A stretch of DNA of 64,000 nucleotides. Origin: Lacrimispora xylanisolvens. GTDB lineage: Bacteria > Bacillota > Clostridia > Lachnospirales > Lachnospiraceae. The DNA lies in assembly GCA_017084465.1 (NCBI GenBank), contig CP070896.1, forward strand, positions 806,001 to 870,000, given 5' to 3'. Position numbers and translations under genes: made by a program. Each line of letters begins with the position of its first letter. Positions within the stretch are counted from its first letter, which is position 1. The notes under the pieces are model-generated. The model was not told the DNA's origin, did no database searches, and worked only from the letters and a program-made list of their open reading frames with translations. Shown one piece after another: positions 19,006 to 28,030 of the stretch.

Positions 19006-20820
19006 GACATCTGATACGAAGGGCAAAGACTTATTACAACAATATGATGCTGCAAACAAAATTTACCATTACCCATCTGCTCATAACCACCATTCCCATG
19101 CTGGTTATGTTTCTCTTTTTTTACGGAAAACTCTACAATATGGTTTTAGCTTATACCGTCCGCTCAGAACAGACAGCCTCTGCAATGACCATACCACAGA
19201 TCGATCTGCTCATTGATACTATTCTTACCGCACAAAAAGACCTGGAAGGGCATCCCTATTACCGAAAACTGTTTCATTCCAGGGACTACCAGAACGCTGA
19301 CCCGCTCACAGATTCTGCTGATGCCATAGACTTTTGCAGACTGGCGAAAAAAACCATTGATGGAGAATACATAACCGACATTCGCATTTACATGGATCTG
19401 CCAAATTCCCAGCCCATCTTTTACAAGAAAGACACCAGACGAATCTTCCGTCCTATGAGCGAAGCCAGAGGTGCGTACTGGCATGGTATTTTTCAGGGAA
19501 ACCGTTCTTTTAGCTCTCTTTTCTGCCCTGAGTTTTATTTAAGTCCCATAGAGGTAAAGGAATCCGGAGATATGGCCTTTATAACAAAAGCTTCCATTCC
19601 TTATAATGAGGAATTGCGCACCTGTTATATTGCCATTTACTATTCCAAGACCCCTTTTACAAGTCTTCTGAAAAACAATTTATCCAAGGATACCAGTGTA
19701 GCCTATATTATCAATGACCGGGACAGCACGGTGGCCACCTCCAATCATGGACTTGCCGGGATTTATCATTTCAGTTATGGCAAGGTCCGGGATTATTTTA
19801 TGTCATCCGATAACTTTATCATGAAGAAGATTCTGGGAGAAGATGTTTATGCAGGTTTTTTATCACATACAGAAAACAAACTGGTTTATGGTTGCCGTCA
19901 TTCCTACCAAATCCATCATCCAGAAAAGTGTCCTTATTGTGATAGGTTTCTTCTTCATCTATCTCGTTTGCATCATAACTGCATTTTTAATTGCAACCAA
20001 ACTATCCCATTCCATCACCAACCGTATTTCCTCCGTCATTCTTCAGATGTCCAGAGTCCGCTCCGGTCCTCCCACCCCTCTGCCTGATTCTGTGTATCAC
20101 GATGAGATCGGTGGATTGATTGATACCTACAACTATATGACCAGAGCCATGAATCAATTGATTGCGGAACAGAACAAAGCCGCTGAAGATTTAAGGCTTG
20201 CCGAGTTTCACTCGCTCCAGGCTCAAATCAATCCCCATTTTCTCTATAACACCATGGACATGATCAACTGGCTGGCAAAACAGGGGCGAACCGATGAGGT
20301 ATCGGAAGCAATTGTGGATCTTTCTCGTTTTTACAAACTGACACTGAGGAGGAAAGAGACCTTGAGCACCATTGCAGATGAACTGGAGCATGCAAATATC
20401 TATGTCCGCCTCCAGAATATGCGGTATCATCAGGTCATTGATCTGGTCAACGATATGCCCGATTATATGATGGACTGCACCATTCCTAAGCTAACCTTTC
20501 AGCCCGTGGTGGAAAATGCAATTCTCCACGGCCTTTTGGAAAAAGTTCCAAAAGGAGGAACCATTGTTATCACCGGATGGCTGGAAGAGAATGCAGCTGT
20601 AATCCTGATTTCCGATGACGGGGTGGGAATCCCTGAGGATAAGCTTTCCGGCCTTTTATCCGGAAAGGGGACCAGCAAAACCGGAACAAACATCGCCGTC
20701 TTTAACACCCACCGCCGTCTTCAGATCCTTTACGGTCCGGAGTACGGCCTAACCTATCATAGTGTGCCTGGAAAAGGAACGGAAGTAGAATTAAGGGTTC
20801 GTGCTGCCGGAATTCCATAA
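19002..20820 (+). CDS. Sensor histidine kinase, YesM type (frameshifted)
   Basis: The N-terminal part has a transmembrane helix and a large outside sensor region. A second helix (VLIVIGFFFIYLVCIITAFLI) leads to a HAMP region, the His_kinase motif HSLQAQINPHFLYNTMD and an ATPase domain with DDGVGIPEDKL. The two parts are in different frames. Removing one T from the T6 run at 19856-19861 joins them as YAGFYHIQKTNWFMVAVIP, giving 605 residues. It should phosphorylate the preceding regulator on sensing a sugar or sugar-bound protein. Confidence 0.88.
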
Positions 20821-20856
20821 AACTGTGAATCACTGGCGATTAGACCGGACTTAAAA

Positions 20857-20882
20857 GGCAGGCTTGAGTATACAAGCCTGCC
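20857..20882 (+). terminator. Strong hairpin after the two-component genes, possible terminator
   Basis: GGCAGGCTTG and CAAGCCTGCC pair perfectly over 10 bp with a 6-base loop, 37 bp after the kinase stop. Only a weak T-rich tract follows, so termination is likely but not certain. The surrounding 20821-21127 gap otherwise holds two repeat copies and no gene. Confidence 0.5.
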
Positions 20883-20940
20883 ATCTACCTTATCTCCGTC
20901 ACTGAAATTCCCCTGAATCATTGATTCTTTGTGCTCAGCC

Positions 20941-20977
20941 GATTTCTAATATTCTTCCTGATTTCTTTTTTGCCAGC
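20941..20977. repeat. Stray copy of the 3' end of the PP-loop gene
   Basis: About 33 of 36 bases match 23607-23644, which includes the last codons and stop of the rhodanese-PP-loop gene, in the same orientation. Nothing else of that gene is present here. The two copies bracket the group II intron and the Rrf2 gene. Confidence 0.6.
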
Positions 20978-21021
20978 CATAGCATTTTTTACTTAAAATA
21001 CAATCCAAGTGCTAAAATTAT

Positions 21022-21070
21022 ACATGTTAGCTTCCAAAATTCGACAAAAACAGGTTAGCATCACTTTGTG
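21022..21070. repeat. 49-bp direct repeat, copy 2
   Basis: Same orientation as the copy at 12267-12315 and sharing AATTCGACAAAAACAGGTTA. It lies about 50 bp outside the 3' end of the group II intron. Confidence 0.7.
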
Positions 21071-21130
21071 AAATTGCACGAAAGCCTTAATATCGCTTTA
21101 ACTGTAACGGTACCAATTTTCCTGCATAAT

Positions 21131-21202
21131 AGAGTAGGGAAATAATTGCTAAGAATTATTTCCCTCTCATTGAACCGTACGTACGGGTCTCGTATACGGC
21201 TC
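21131..21202 (-). ncRNA. Group II intron catalytic domains V and VI
   Basis: Domain V reads GAGCCGTATACGAGACCCGT then ACGTACGGTTC, the conserved 34-base catalytic hairpin seen in class C introns. Domain VI is the following hairpin with GGGAAATAATT pairing to AATTATTTCCC; the branch-point A should be near its 3' side. Confidence 0.85.
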
Positions 21203-21266
21203 TACAATTTATATTCCAACTTTTCTTAGATAATAATTTAAAGGATTGAGCAAGCCTGCCCGTCCT

Positions 21267-22517
21267 TTATTTTTTTGTTTCTAACAGTTCAGGATTCAAG
21301 ATATAATTCACCACATCCATACTACTTCTTTTTTTATACCAACCTAACCTTGAATTTGCCACTTTATAGATATTTTCATTATTAAATCCGTTCTTATATT
21401 TCCGATTCAAGTAAGACAGATTTCTATAAATGGTCTTGGGCCTCTTCCATTGTTTTATAACTATTACTCTTATTTTATGTCTTAGCCAACCTCCAAACTC
21501 TTCCATAAATTGCTTCATCATTCCAATTCGAAAATAATTAATCCAGCCCATCACGATTTCGTTTACTCTTCTTATCGTAACTACTAAGGGTCTTGCTATT
21601 GCTTTTCCCCTTTTGAGATACTCTCGCATTACTTGAAATAACTTCGCTTTCTTCTCATTTGTAGGTTTAACCTTCCAGTCTCCACCACTCTTTAAGAACG
21701 TGAAACCCAGATATTTACTTCTCATCGGTCTGACTACTTTGGATTTGGTTGCATTTACTTTTAAGAATAGCTTTCTCTCAATCCAACTAGATATTGAACT
21801 CATAACTCTATTGGCTGCGGCTTCACTTTTTGTGAATATCAACACATCATCTGCGTATCTTACGAAGCGCAGACTACGCCCCTCTAATTCCTTATCCAGC
21901 TTATCAAGGTACACATTGGATAGAATCACTGAGATGGGACCTCCTTGAGGTACTCCGCTTTTGGTGGCTTTCACAATTCCTTTTTCCATTACCCCTGCTC
22001 CTAAATATTTGCGAATGAGGTTTAGGACACTGCTATCATTTACATGTTCTCTAAGAATCTGAATTAACTTATCGTGATTTACTTTATCGAAGAATTGCTC
22101 AATATCTATGTCTATTACCCATTCGTATCCACTATTTAAATATCCCAGCGCTTGTCTGATTGCATCATGACAGCTTCTATTTGGACGAAATCCATAACTG
22201 GATTCACTGAATATCGTTTCATAAATATCTGATATTGGCTGTGCTACTGCTTGCTGAATTGTCCTGTCTAACGCAGTGGGGATTCCTAGCGGTCTCTTTT
22301 TACCGTTACTTTTCGGTATATATACCCGTCTTACTGGCTTTGGAATATATGTACTGTTTCTAAGAGAATTTATGATGGTTTCCTGATTTTCTCTGATATA
22401 ACTTCCCAATTCTTCCACAGTAATTTCATCTATCCCGCTTGCGCCTTTGTTGGCAACTACCTTTTTATACGCTCGGTTTAGATTTTCCTTTGTTAGTATC
22501 ACTTCCATTAATTCCAT
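21267..22517 (-). CDS. ltrA: Group II intron reverse transcriptase/maturase
   Basis: This 416-residue protein has reverse transcriptase blocks including GIPTALDRTIQQAV, SYGFRPNRSCHDAI, SGVPQGGPIS and the catalytic RYADDVLIF. A maturase (domain X) region follows with GWINYFRIG. There is no HNH endonuclease at the C-terminus, as expected for class C introns. The start at 22517 has an AGAGGAG site; the open frame extends 20 codons further but within intron RNA structure. It would splice the intron and reverse-transcribe it into new sites. Confidence 0.92.
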   Translation of the reverse strand: MELMEVILTKENLNRAYKKVVANKGASGIDEITVEELGSYIRENQETIINSLRNSTYIPKPVRRVYIPKSNGKKRPLGIPTALDRTIQQAVAQPISDIYETIFSESSYGFRPNRSCHDAIRQALGYLNSGYEWVIDIDIEQFFDKVNHDKLIQILREHVNDSSVLNLIRKYLGAGVMEKGIVKATKSGVPQGGPISVILSNVYLDKLDKELEGRSLRFVRYADDVLIFTKSEAAANRVMSSISSWIERKLFLKVNATKSKVVRPMRSKYLGFTFLKSGGDWKVKPTNEKKAKLFQVMREYLKRGKAIARPLVVTIRRVNEIVMGWINYFRIGMMKQFMEEFGGWLRHKIRVIVIKQWKRPKTIYRNLSYLNRKYKNGFNNENIYKVANSRLGWYKKRSSMDVVNYILNPELLETKK

Positions 22518-23025
22518 TGCTGTTACTCCTCTTTCTACTATAAGATTCCTACACATCGCCCCTACAGGTATAAACAATATCCCTCGGTTACGTTCCTACT
22601 CTTCTTATTCATCTGATTTCTGGCTCATGTATTATTTTATAAGTAGCGATTTGTACTATAAATCGCTTCCGTCCTTCAGCTTCTATGCCTACTATGACTT
22701 CATCTGACTCCCTCCCCAAACCTTTTTCGACCATATCTTTCTGATATGTGGGTAGGGCCTCCCAGGGTAAGACACTAATCTTTCATTCCACAACCTCTTG
22801 ATTTACAACTTCGGTTTACGTTTACCATTTGGGCTTTGGTTTGTGCGGCAACCTTACCCACCTAATCGCCTGATCAAGTTTCTGTCCGTAGGCTCGAGAA
22901 TTTCGCTACACCACTTCCTTCACCCATACCATTACTGGTACCAGCTTGTGGATCGCTACACTTGGTGGTAAATACCCGTGGCTAGACTTTCACTAGCTAG
23001 ATTAGTGCCATGCCTGGCACACCAC

Positions 23026-23052
23026 AAAAAACAGACACCTTTCGATGTCTGT
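23026..23052 (-). terminator. Rho-independent terminator of the Rrf2 gene and intron target
   Basis: On the minus strand ACAGACATC, a GAAA loop and GGTGTCTGT pair over 9 bp with one G-U, followed by six T. It lies about 70 bp after the Rrf2 stop. The intron begins 3 bases after the T run. Confidence 0.88.
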
Positions 23053-23123
23053 CTTCCGCTATCTCATATATAGCAATGATAAAACTCCTCCCGCAAAATC
23101 CTTTAAGAATACACCCATTTCTC

Positions 23124-23555
23124 TTATATCACATAATTATTCATATAATCGCTCTTATGAATTAAATCTGCAATGGTTATCCCGTCAAAGTAGTCATTAA
23201 TCAGCTTATTAAGCCCTTCCCACATCTCCAGAGTCTGGCACTGACCGGCTCTGTTGCAGTTATTGGTCTCCCCTTCCAGGCAGGATACAGGCGCAAGAGA
23301 TCCTTCTGTAAGCCGCAAAATACTTCCCACAGTATAAAGCTCCGGATCCTTGGCAAGCTTATAGCCGCCGCCTTTTCCTCTTAAAGAGATAAGGAGATTA
23401 TTCTTACTTAAAATAGAGACTATGGATTCCAAATACTTCTCTGATATCTCCTGCCTTTGGGCAATGTCCATCAGCGTGATAAATTCTCCGTTATTGTGCT
23501 CTGCCAGATCAATCATGAGTCTGATGGCATAACGGCCTTTCGTTGAAATTTTCAT
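23124..23555 (-). CDS. Rrf2/IscR-family transcriptional regulator
   Basis: The product has 143 residues with an Rrf2 winged helix (MKISTKGRYAIRLMIDLAEH, then ISEKYLESIVSILSKNNL and LRGKGGGYKLAKDP). Three cysteines in SCLEGETNNCNRAGQC are spaced as in Fe-S-sensing members such as IscR. The ATG at 23555 is chosen because GGAGG lies 8 bases upstream; an ATG two codons earlier is too close. It sits downstream of sulfur-transfer genes, so sensing of cysteine, sulfide or Fe-S status is plausible. Confidence 0.88.
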   Translation of the reverse strand: MKISTKGRYAIRLMIDLAEHNNGEFITLMDIAQRQEISEKYLESIVSILSKNNLLISLRGKGGGYKLAKDPELYTVGSILRLTEGSLAPVSCLEGETNNCNRAGQCQTLEMWEGLNKLINDYFDGITIADLIHKSDYMNNYVI

Positions 23556-23606
23556 ATGCATAACCTCCTATTCATAATTTACCACAAGGTTAATATGTTT
23601 TTCAAG

Positions 23607-23644
23607 CCTATTTCTAATATTCTTCCTGATTTTCTTTTTTACCA
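23607..23644. repeat. 3' end of PP-loop gene, copy matched at 20941-20977
   Basis: This is the native copy, overlapping the stop codon of the rhodanese-PP-loop gene. See the copy at 20941-20977. Confidence 0.6.
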
Positions 23645-24816
23645 GTCGTTTTCTCATCATAATCATCCAGGAAATGATGAACAGCCCCATCCTTTTTATA
23701 AGCAATAATGGTGCTTAAATTTACATTCTCCACACTTTTAAATAAATTGCCTTCAATATAGGGGTTGGTCTCCTTCAGCTGACTGATCAGATTCTTAATC
23801 TCCACCCGTTTGGAACCGGTATTTCCATCTGTCCTGCAGGTGGTGCAGGTATCAGTAAACCGGCATGCACACTGGATGAAATGAAGGTCATTGTAATCCC
23901 GCCACCGTTTGATATCATCCTCTCTTATGAGATACAGCGGACGGATGAGCTCCATACCTTCAAAATTGGTGCTGTGCAGCTTTGGCATCATGGTCTGGAT
24001 CTGACCTCCGTACATCATTCCCATGAGAATAGTCTCAATCACATCATCATAGTGATGACCAAGTGCAATCTTATTGCAGCCCAGTTCCTTCGCCTTGCTG
24101 TATAAATGACCCCCTTCTCATTCTTGCACACAGATAGCAGGGGGATTTCTCCACTTCATAAACTGCATCAAAAATCTGTGTTTCAAATACGGTAATGGGA
24201 ATATTTAAAAGTCTGGCATTGTTTTCAATTACCTGGCGGTTTGTCTCGTGATACCCTGGATCCATAACAAGAAATACCAGTTCAAAAGGAAACTTGTTGT
24301 GGCGCCGGATCTCCTGAAACAGCTTCGCCATCAGCATGGAGTCCTTGCCGCCTGAGATGCATACGGCTATTTTGTCATTTTCCTTAACAAGTTCATATTC
24401 ATTGATCGCCTTGGCAAATTTACTGAATAATTCCTTGTGAAATTTTTTTCTGATACTCTTTTCAATCTCTTCCAGCCTGCCCTGGCCCTGCTCTTCTTTC
24501 TTCATAGTCTGAATGAGCCATGCTCCATAGCCTCCTGCCAGACTGTAGGCCGTATATCCTTTTTCTCTTAAAGTCTCTGCCGCTTCCTCGCTGATCACAC
24601 CCTTTAAGCAATACAAAATAATTTTTTCTCTTTGGGAAGGGCGCAATCTTCTGCTGAGACTGCTTCCATATCCATGTGAATGGCACCCGGAATAAATCCG
24701 TGCTGATAGGCTCTTTCCTCTCTGATATCCACCAGAACATATTCTGACTGATCCATCTGCTCCAGCTGTTGCAATGACAGACTGCATTCACAAGTATCCA
24801 TGTATTCTGAATCCAT
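23614..24816 (-). CDS. Rhodanese-PP-loop (TtcA-like) fusion protein, two frameshifts
   Basis: The reconstructed protein is about 400 residues. Residues 1 to about 105 form a rhodanese domain with the sulfur-carrying Cys in LYCLKGVISEE. The rest is a TtcA/TilS-type ATPase: PP-loop SGGKDSM, CYLCARMRRG, GHHYDDVIET and a late CRFTDTCTTC. TtcA enzymes thiolate cytidine 32 of tRNA using an Fe-S cluster. Here the rhodanese could deliver sulfur in the same chain. Frame breaks are at a T6 run (24622-24627, one base short) and a C5 run (24110-24114, one base too many). tcdA lies 20 bp upstream. Confidence 0.8.
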
Positions 24817-24836
24817 ATCCTTATCTCCTATTCCTT

Positions 24837-25605
24837 TTACGCTTTCTGCTGCCCGCCTGCAAGGTCTTTGATAACCTCTCCAGCGATGATCAGACCTGCA
24901 ACAGACGGCACAAATGCCAGACTGCCAGGAATATCCCTTCTCTCTGTGCACTTATGAGCAGCTCCGGGAGGGCAGATACAGTTTGTCCTGCAACTGATGG
25001 ACATATCCTCGATGGGCCTGGTTGGTATTTCCTTTGAATAAACCACCTTAAGTTTTTTCACTCCCCGCTTCTTTAACTCTCTTCTCATAACCTTTGCAAG
25101 GGGACAAACCGATGTTTTATAAATGTCAGCGACCTCAAACTTGGTGGGGTCTAATTTGTTTCCTGCTCCCATGCAGCTGATGACTGGAACGCCCGCCTCT
25201 TTTGCCTGCATCACAAGCTGAAGCTTGGCTGTTACCGTGTCCACCGCATCCACTACATAATCATAATCCTGAAAGGAAAAATCTCCTGCATTCTCCGGTA
25301 AAAAAGAAGCATTTATGCATCTCTACCTCAGCATCAGGATTGATCTCTAAGATCCGCTCTTTCATTACTTCAACCTTATATTTGCCAACCGTTTTTCTGG
25401 TGGCTATAATCTGCCTGTTAATATTGGTCAGACATACCTTATCATCATCAACAAGAACAAAGGAACGGACTCCGCTTCTTACCAGAGCTTCCACAACATA
25501 TCCGCCCACTCCGCCAATTCCAAATACTGCAACTTTCGCTTCTGACAGACGCTTCATAGCGTCTTCCCCCAGTAACAGCTGGGTTCTGGTAAACTGATTT
25601 AACAA
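24837..25605 (-). CDS. tcdA: tRNA threonylcarbamoyladenosine dehydratase, ThiF/E1-like (frameshifted)
   Basis: The joined protein is about 255 residues, the TcdA length. It has the nucleotide site FGIGGVGGYVVEAL, LVDDDKVCLTNINRQ, DYVVDAVDTVTAKL and SCMGAGNKLDPTKF. TcdA cyclises t6A37 in tRNA to ct6A with ATP. The two parts are split by an A6 run at 25300-25305; removing one base gives CFFLPENAGDFSFQDYDYVV. Its neighbours, a rhodanese-PP-loop enzyme and an Rrf2 regulator, point to a sulfur and tRNA-modification cluster. Confidence 0.88.
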
Positions 25606-25643
25606 ATGAATCTACCTCTTTCTACATTTTCTGCCTGTTGGTA

Positions 25644-25687
25644 TAAAAAAACACACTTCAAGTAATTATACTTCGAAAAGTGTGTTT
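25644..25687 (-). terminator. Terminator of the CsoR-type repressor gene
   Basis: On the minus strand AAACACACTT pairs with AAGTGTGTTT and is followed by a run of T. It lies between the repressor stop (25738) and the tcdA start (25605). Confidence 0.8.
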
Positions 25688-25737
25688 GGGCAATTCATTT
25701 TTTACTGGATAAGGTTTCCTGCCGGCAGGAATTTGTT

Positions 25738-26082
25738 TTATTTAATGAAACGGTCAATTGCTTTGTTTAAATCCTCAATTGCCTGCTTGTCTCCTGATTC
25801 CACCGCGTCCACAATACAATGTTCAATATGATCCTTAATAATCACTTTTCCAGTTTGATTTAACGCTGATATAACAGCTGATAACTGGATCAGTACCTCA
25901 CTGCAGTCCCGTTCCTCACTGACCATACGTTTCACAGATTCCAAATGTCCGATCGCACGGGACAGCCGGTTCATAACCACCTTTGTATTGGTGTGCTTAT
26001 GGGGGTGTCCGGGTAAATGGGAATGGGTGTATTCCGTTCCATCCTCTGCCTTATGTGTGTGAAATTCCATGTTCTCGTTCAT
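25738..26082 (-). CDS. CsoR/FrmR-family metal-sensing repressor with His-rich N-terminus
   Basis: This 114-residue protein has the DUF156 helical core (MNRLSRAIGHLESVKRMV). The Cys in RDCSEVLIQL and the His and Cys of DHIEHC give the Cys-His-Cys set of CsoR copper sensors. The first 33 residues are unusual: at least seven histidines in HTHKAEDGTEYTHSHLPGHP, as in some nickel/cobalt sensors or metal chaperones. No metal transporter is adjacent; the copper genes of this window lie about 24 kb away. It stands alone with its own terminator. Confidence 0.87.
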   Translation of the reverse strand: MNENMEFHTHKAEDGTEYTHSHLPGHPHKHTNTKVVMNRLSRAIGHLESVKRMVSEERDCSEVLIQLSAVISALNQTGKVIIKDHIEHCIVDAVESGDKQAIEDLNKAIDRFIK

Positions 26083-26348
26083 ATTTGCTACTCTCCTCCA
26101 TACTTATCTATTGTACTCTAAATTTCATTTTTTCACAATATGGAAGGGTAATTCTTGTAAAGATTATACTTTAAATTCTTTCATATAATAAAATCATCTT
26201 AATATGACCGGTGCGAAATTATCAGTCAATTGATACACCATCTTTTCTTTAATTTTTAATGTTAACACATAAGCCATTGTATATCGAATAGTTGTATCAT
26301 TTCTTCTATTTAATATTTCAAGAAATCCCGGTCATCTTTTAAATTTTA

Positions 26349-26377
26349 TTGACATATCCTCCCGGTCATGCTATACT
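26349..26377 (+). promoter_or_regulatory. Promoter of GNAT gene
   Basis: TTGACA (26349-26354) and TATACT (26372-26377) are spaced by 17 bases, 36 bases before the acetyltransferase start. A CCCGGTCAT word occurs at 26333 and again inside the spacer, a possible operator pair. The rest of 26083-26348 shows no gene. Confidence 0.75.
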
Positions 26378-26412
26378 TTTACTCCGAATTTTTAATACAA
26401 CAGGAGGAAAAC

Positions 26413-26961
26413 ATGTCAAAATTTTATGAAACCCAACGGCTTTTACTAAGAACACCGGAACTGTCATTTGCACCCATGATCACGGACTATTATATAAAAA
26501 ACCGGGAATTTTTATCGGAATGGGAACCTGTAAGACCCGAGGAATATTACACCACGGAATATCAGGAGAAACAGCTGGAAAACCAAATTGCAGACAGTAA
26601 TGCATTAAAACTGTGGATCTCAAAAAAAGGGGAAGAAAATAAGGTGATCGGCGCTCTGACATTCAACAATATTGTAAAAGGAGTATTCCTCTCCTGCTTT
26701 CTTGGATATAACCTGGATAAAGATGAAATAAATATGGGTTATATGACAGAAGCTGTGAAAAAAGGAATTGAAATCATGTTTCAGGACTACGGTCTTCACC
26801 GGATTGAAGCCAATATTATGCCACGTAATATCAGGTCCCTGAAGGTGACACAAAAGCTTGGCTTTCAGGAAGAAGGTCTTTCCCCACAGTACTTAAAAAT
26901 TAACGGAAAATGGGAAGATCACCTTCATATGGTATTATTAAATCATGAAATGAATGAATAA
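26413..26961 (+). CDS. GNAT acetyltransferase, RimJ/RimL type
   Basis: This 182-residue protein starts at the ATG with a GGAGG site (26413). It has the RimJ/RimL layout: ETQRLLLRTPEL at the N-terminus, IGALTFNNIVKGVFLSCFLGY, GYMTEAVKKGIEIMFQDYGLHRIEANIMPRN split across the acetyl-CoA region, and SLKVTQKLGFQEEG. Family members acetylate protein N-termini or small amines; no substrate can be assigned. It has its own promoter and terminator and is unrelated to its neighbours. Confidence 0.88.
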   Translation: MSKFYETQRLLLRTPELSFAPMITDYYIKNREFLSEWEPVRPEEYYTTEYQEKQLENQIADSNALKLWISKKGEENKVIGALTFNNIVKGVFLSCFLGYNLDKDEINMGYMTEAVKKGIEIMFQDYGLHRIEANIMPRNIRSLKVTQKLGFQEEGLSPQYLKINGKWEDHLHMVLLNHEMNE

Positions 26962-27009
26962 GGGGCGTTTGCAAAATGGCTGGCTTTCGGTCATTGGACA
27001 GCACAGATG

Positions 27010-27042
27010 GAAACCGCCGAAAGCAATGCCTGGGGCGGTTTC
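27010..27042 (+). terminator. Terminator after the GNAT gene
   Basis: GAAACCGCC and GGCGGTTTC pair over 9 bp with a 15-base loop, followed by TTGTT, about 50 bp after the stop. Confidence 0.7.
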
Positions 27043-27156
27043 TTGTTAAATTCAAGGATATCAAATTTATAAATTGGTATTATCGTTTTAGCTGTAGCTT
27101 CTTATGTATTCTTATTATTAAACTTTATATTTACCCAACAACAGACTAAGATGCAT

Positions 27157-27477
27157 TTAAAATAATCCATGATTATATTTTATTTGCGCGTATAACATCA
27201 TGAGGATACCAATTGTAAAGGAGCCACCAAACACGATAACACTTTTTGCACCGCCGATAAACAGGCTTGCCACACCAGATAATAAGCATCCGATACCTAT
27301 CACTATCATTGCAATTCCCATAATTCGTGTATATGCCTTTTTATCAGTTTCCTTAACTTTTGTATAATGATAATCATGCATAATATTTATCTTCTCTTTT
27401 ATCCATAGAAGTAATCCTAAATACACAAATAACAATCCAATTCCACCCACGATTAGCAGGAATAGTATATCTTCCAA
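27157..27477 (-). CDS. Small membrane protein, DUF3784-like
   Basis: The product has 106 residues with three hydrophobic segments: residues 4-24, about 49-74 and 78-97. The middle KEKINIMHDYHYTKVKETDKKAYTRIMG resembles the DUF3784 family of clostridial membrane proteins, without known function. It is preceded by one of the repeated promoter modules of this region (27520-27602). It is the left-most gene of the accessory mosaic. Confidence 0.7.
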   Translation of the reverse strand: MEDILFLLIVGGIGLLFVYLGLLLWIKEKINIMHDYHYTKVKETDKKAYTRIMGIAMIVIGIGCLLSGVASLFIGGAKSVIVFGGSFTIGILMMLYAQIKYNHGLF

Positions 27478-27519
27478 ATTAAACCACCCTTACTTTTACA
27501 AATTTCGATTTATACACTT

Positions 27520-27602
27520 AGGATACAGGATTTTCTACTAACTATCAATATTAAGAATTCAATGTTCCGTAATTAGTTAATATCAGCTTACATCACTAAA
27601 TT
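27520..27602 (-). repeat. Repeated promoter module R1 (before the DUF3784-like gene)
   Basis: On the minus strand this copy carries ACATTGAATTCTTAATATTG followed by ATAGTTAGTAG. TTGATA (27543-27548) and TATCCT (27520-27525) are 17 bases apart. It is the most diverged at its outer end but shares the core with the modules at 28579, 29416, 30026 and 31199. Confidence 0.75.
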
Positions 27603-27607
27603 ACAAC

Positions 27608-27637
27608 AAACCTAATTACTGATAGCTAGTAGTTTTT
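27608..27637 (-). repeat. Terminator-type repeat T3
   Basis: On the minus strand AAAAACTACTAGCTATCAGT is shared with the T repeats at 29499 and 30387. Its sequence is an inverted, slightly mismatched copy of the core of the promoter modules. This copy lacks the second arm of the terminator stem. Confidence 0.6.
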
Positions 27638-27673
27638 AATTTATTGGCTTCGCATTATGCTCATTCTGTCCTA

Positions 27674-28030
27674 TTAAATACTTTCAAAAAATCTTAATTG
27701 TAGCCGATCCATTCCTTCCAAAATAGATTTAATTGTAATTCTAGCGAATGTCTTTATTTCTCCGTCATGACGCGCCATCATTGGTAGAATATTATGGAAA
27801 CGGGAAAAAGCACCGGGAAAACTCTCAGGCGTTTCATATCCATACTTAAAGGCAATATTAATAATTTTAGCATTTGATGATTTTATTTCTGCTCCGTCAA
27901 GCGATAGCCGCCTGTTCCGAATATAGCCACCTAAAGGTATCCCGCAAATCATTGAGAAAAGTCTTTGGAAATGATAGCTCACTTGACTTTTATTAGCAAG
28001 GTTATTCTCTTCGATCCTGTCGATTCCCTA
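27674..28030 (-). pseudogene. Remnant of AraC-family regulator (C-terminal HTH part)
   Basis: The open stretch contains an AraC-type HTH (SYHFQRLFSMICGIPLGGYI, then SNAKIINIAFKYGYETPESF) and the start of a GyrI-like region. There is no start codon for a full protein. The homology continues upstream as DRIEENNLANKSQ and then overlaps the 3' end of the NUDIX gene in another frame, marking a recombination joint near 28020. Both ends of the AraC gene are missing. Confidence 0.7.

Larger units (their letters stand above)
21128..23022 (-). mobile_element. Group II intron, bacterial class C, inserted behind a terminator
   Basis: The 5' end GTGTGCCAGG is at 23022 (reverse strand) and matches the GTGYG start of group II introns. 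A maturase gene lies inside. Domain V (21172-21202) and a domain VI hairpin (21131-21167) follow, so the 3' end is near 21128. Upstream of the 5' end is a Rho-independent terminator at 23026-23052, the known target of class C introns. The stretch 22518-23022 is the structured 5' RNA (domains I-III). The exact 3' boundary is uncertain by a few bases. Confidence 0.88.

Noticed and set aside
24462..24951. Separate small genes overlapping the rhodanese/PP-loop region
   Set aside because: The short overlapping frames are explained by two indels in one fused gene; their own translations show no domain or ribosome site.
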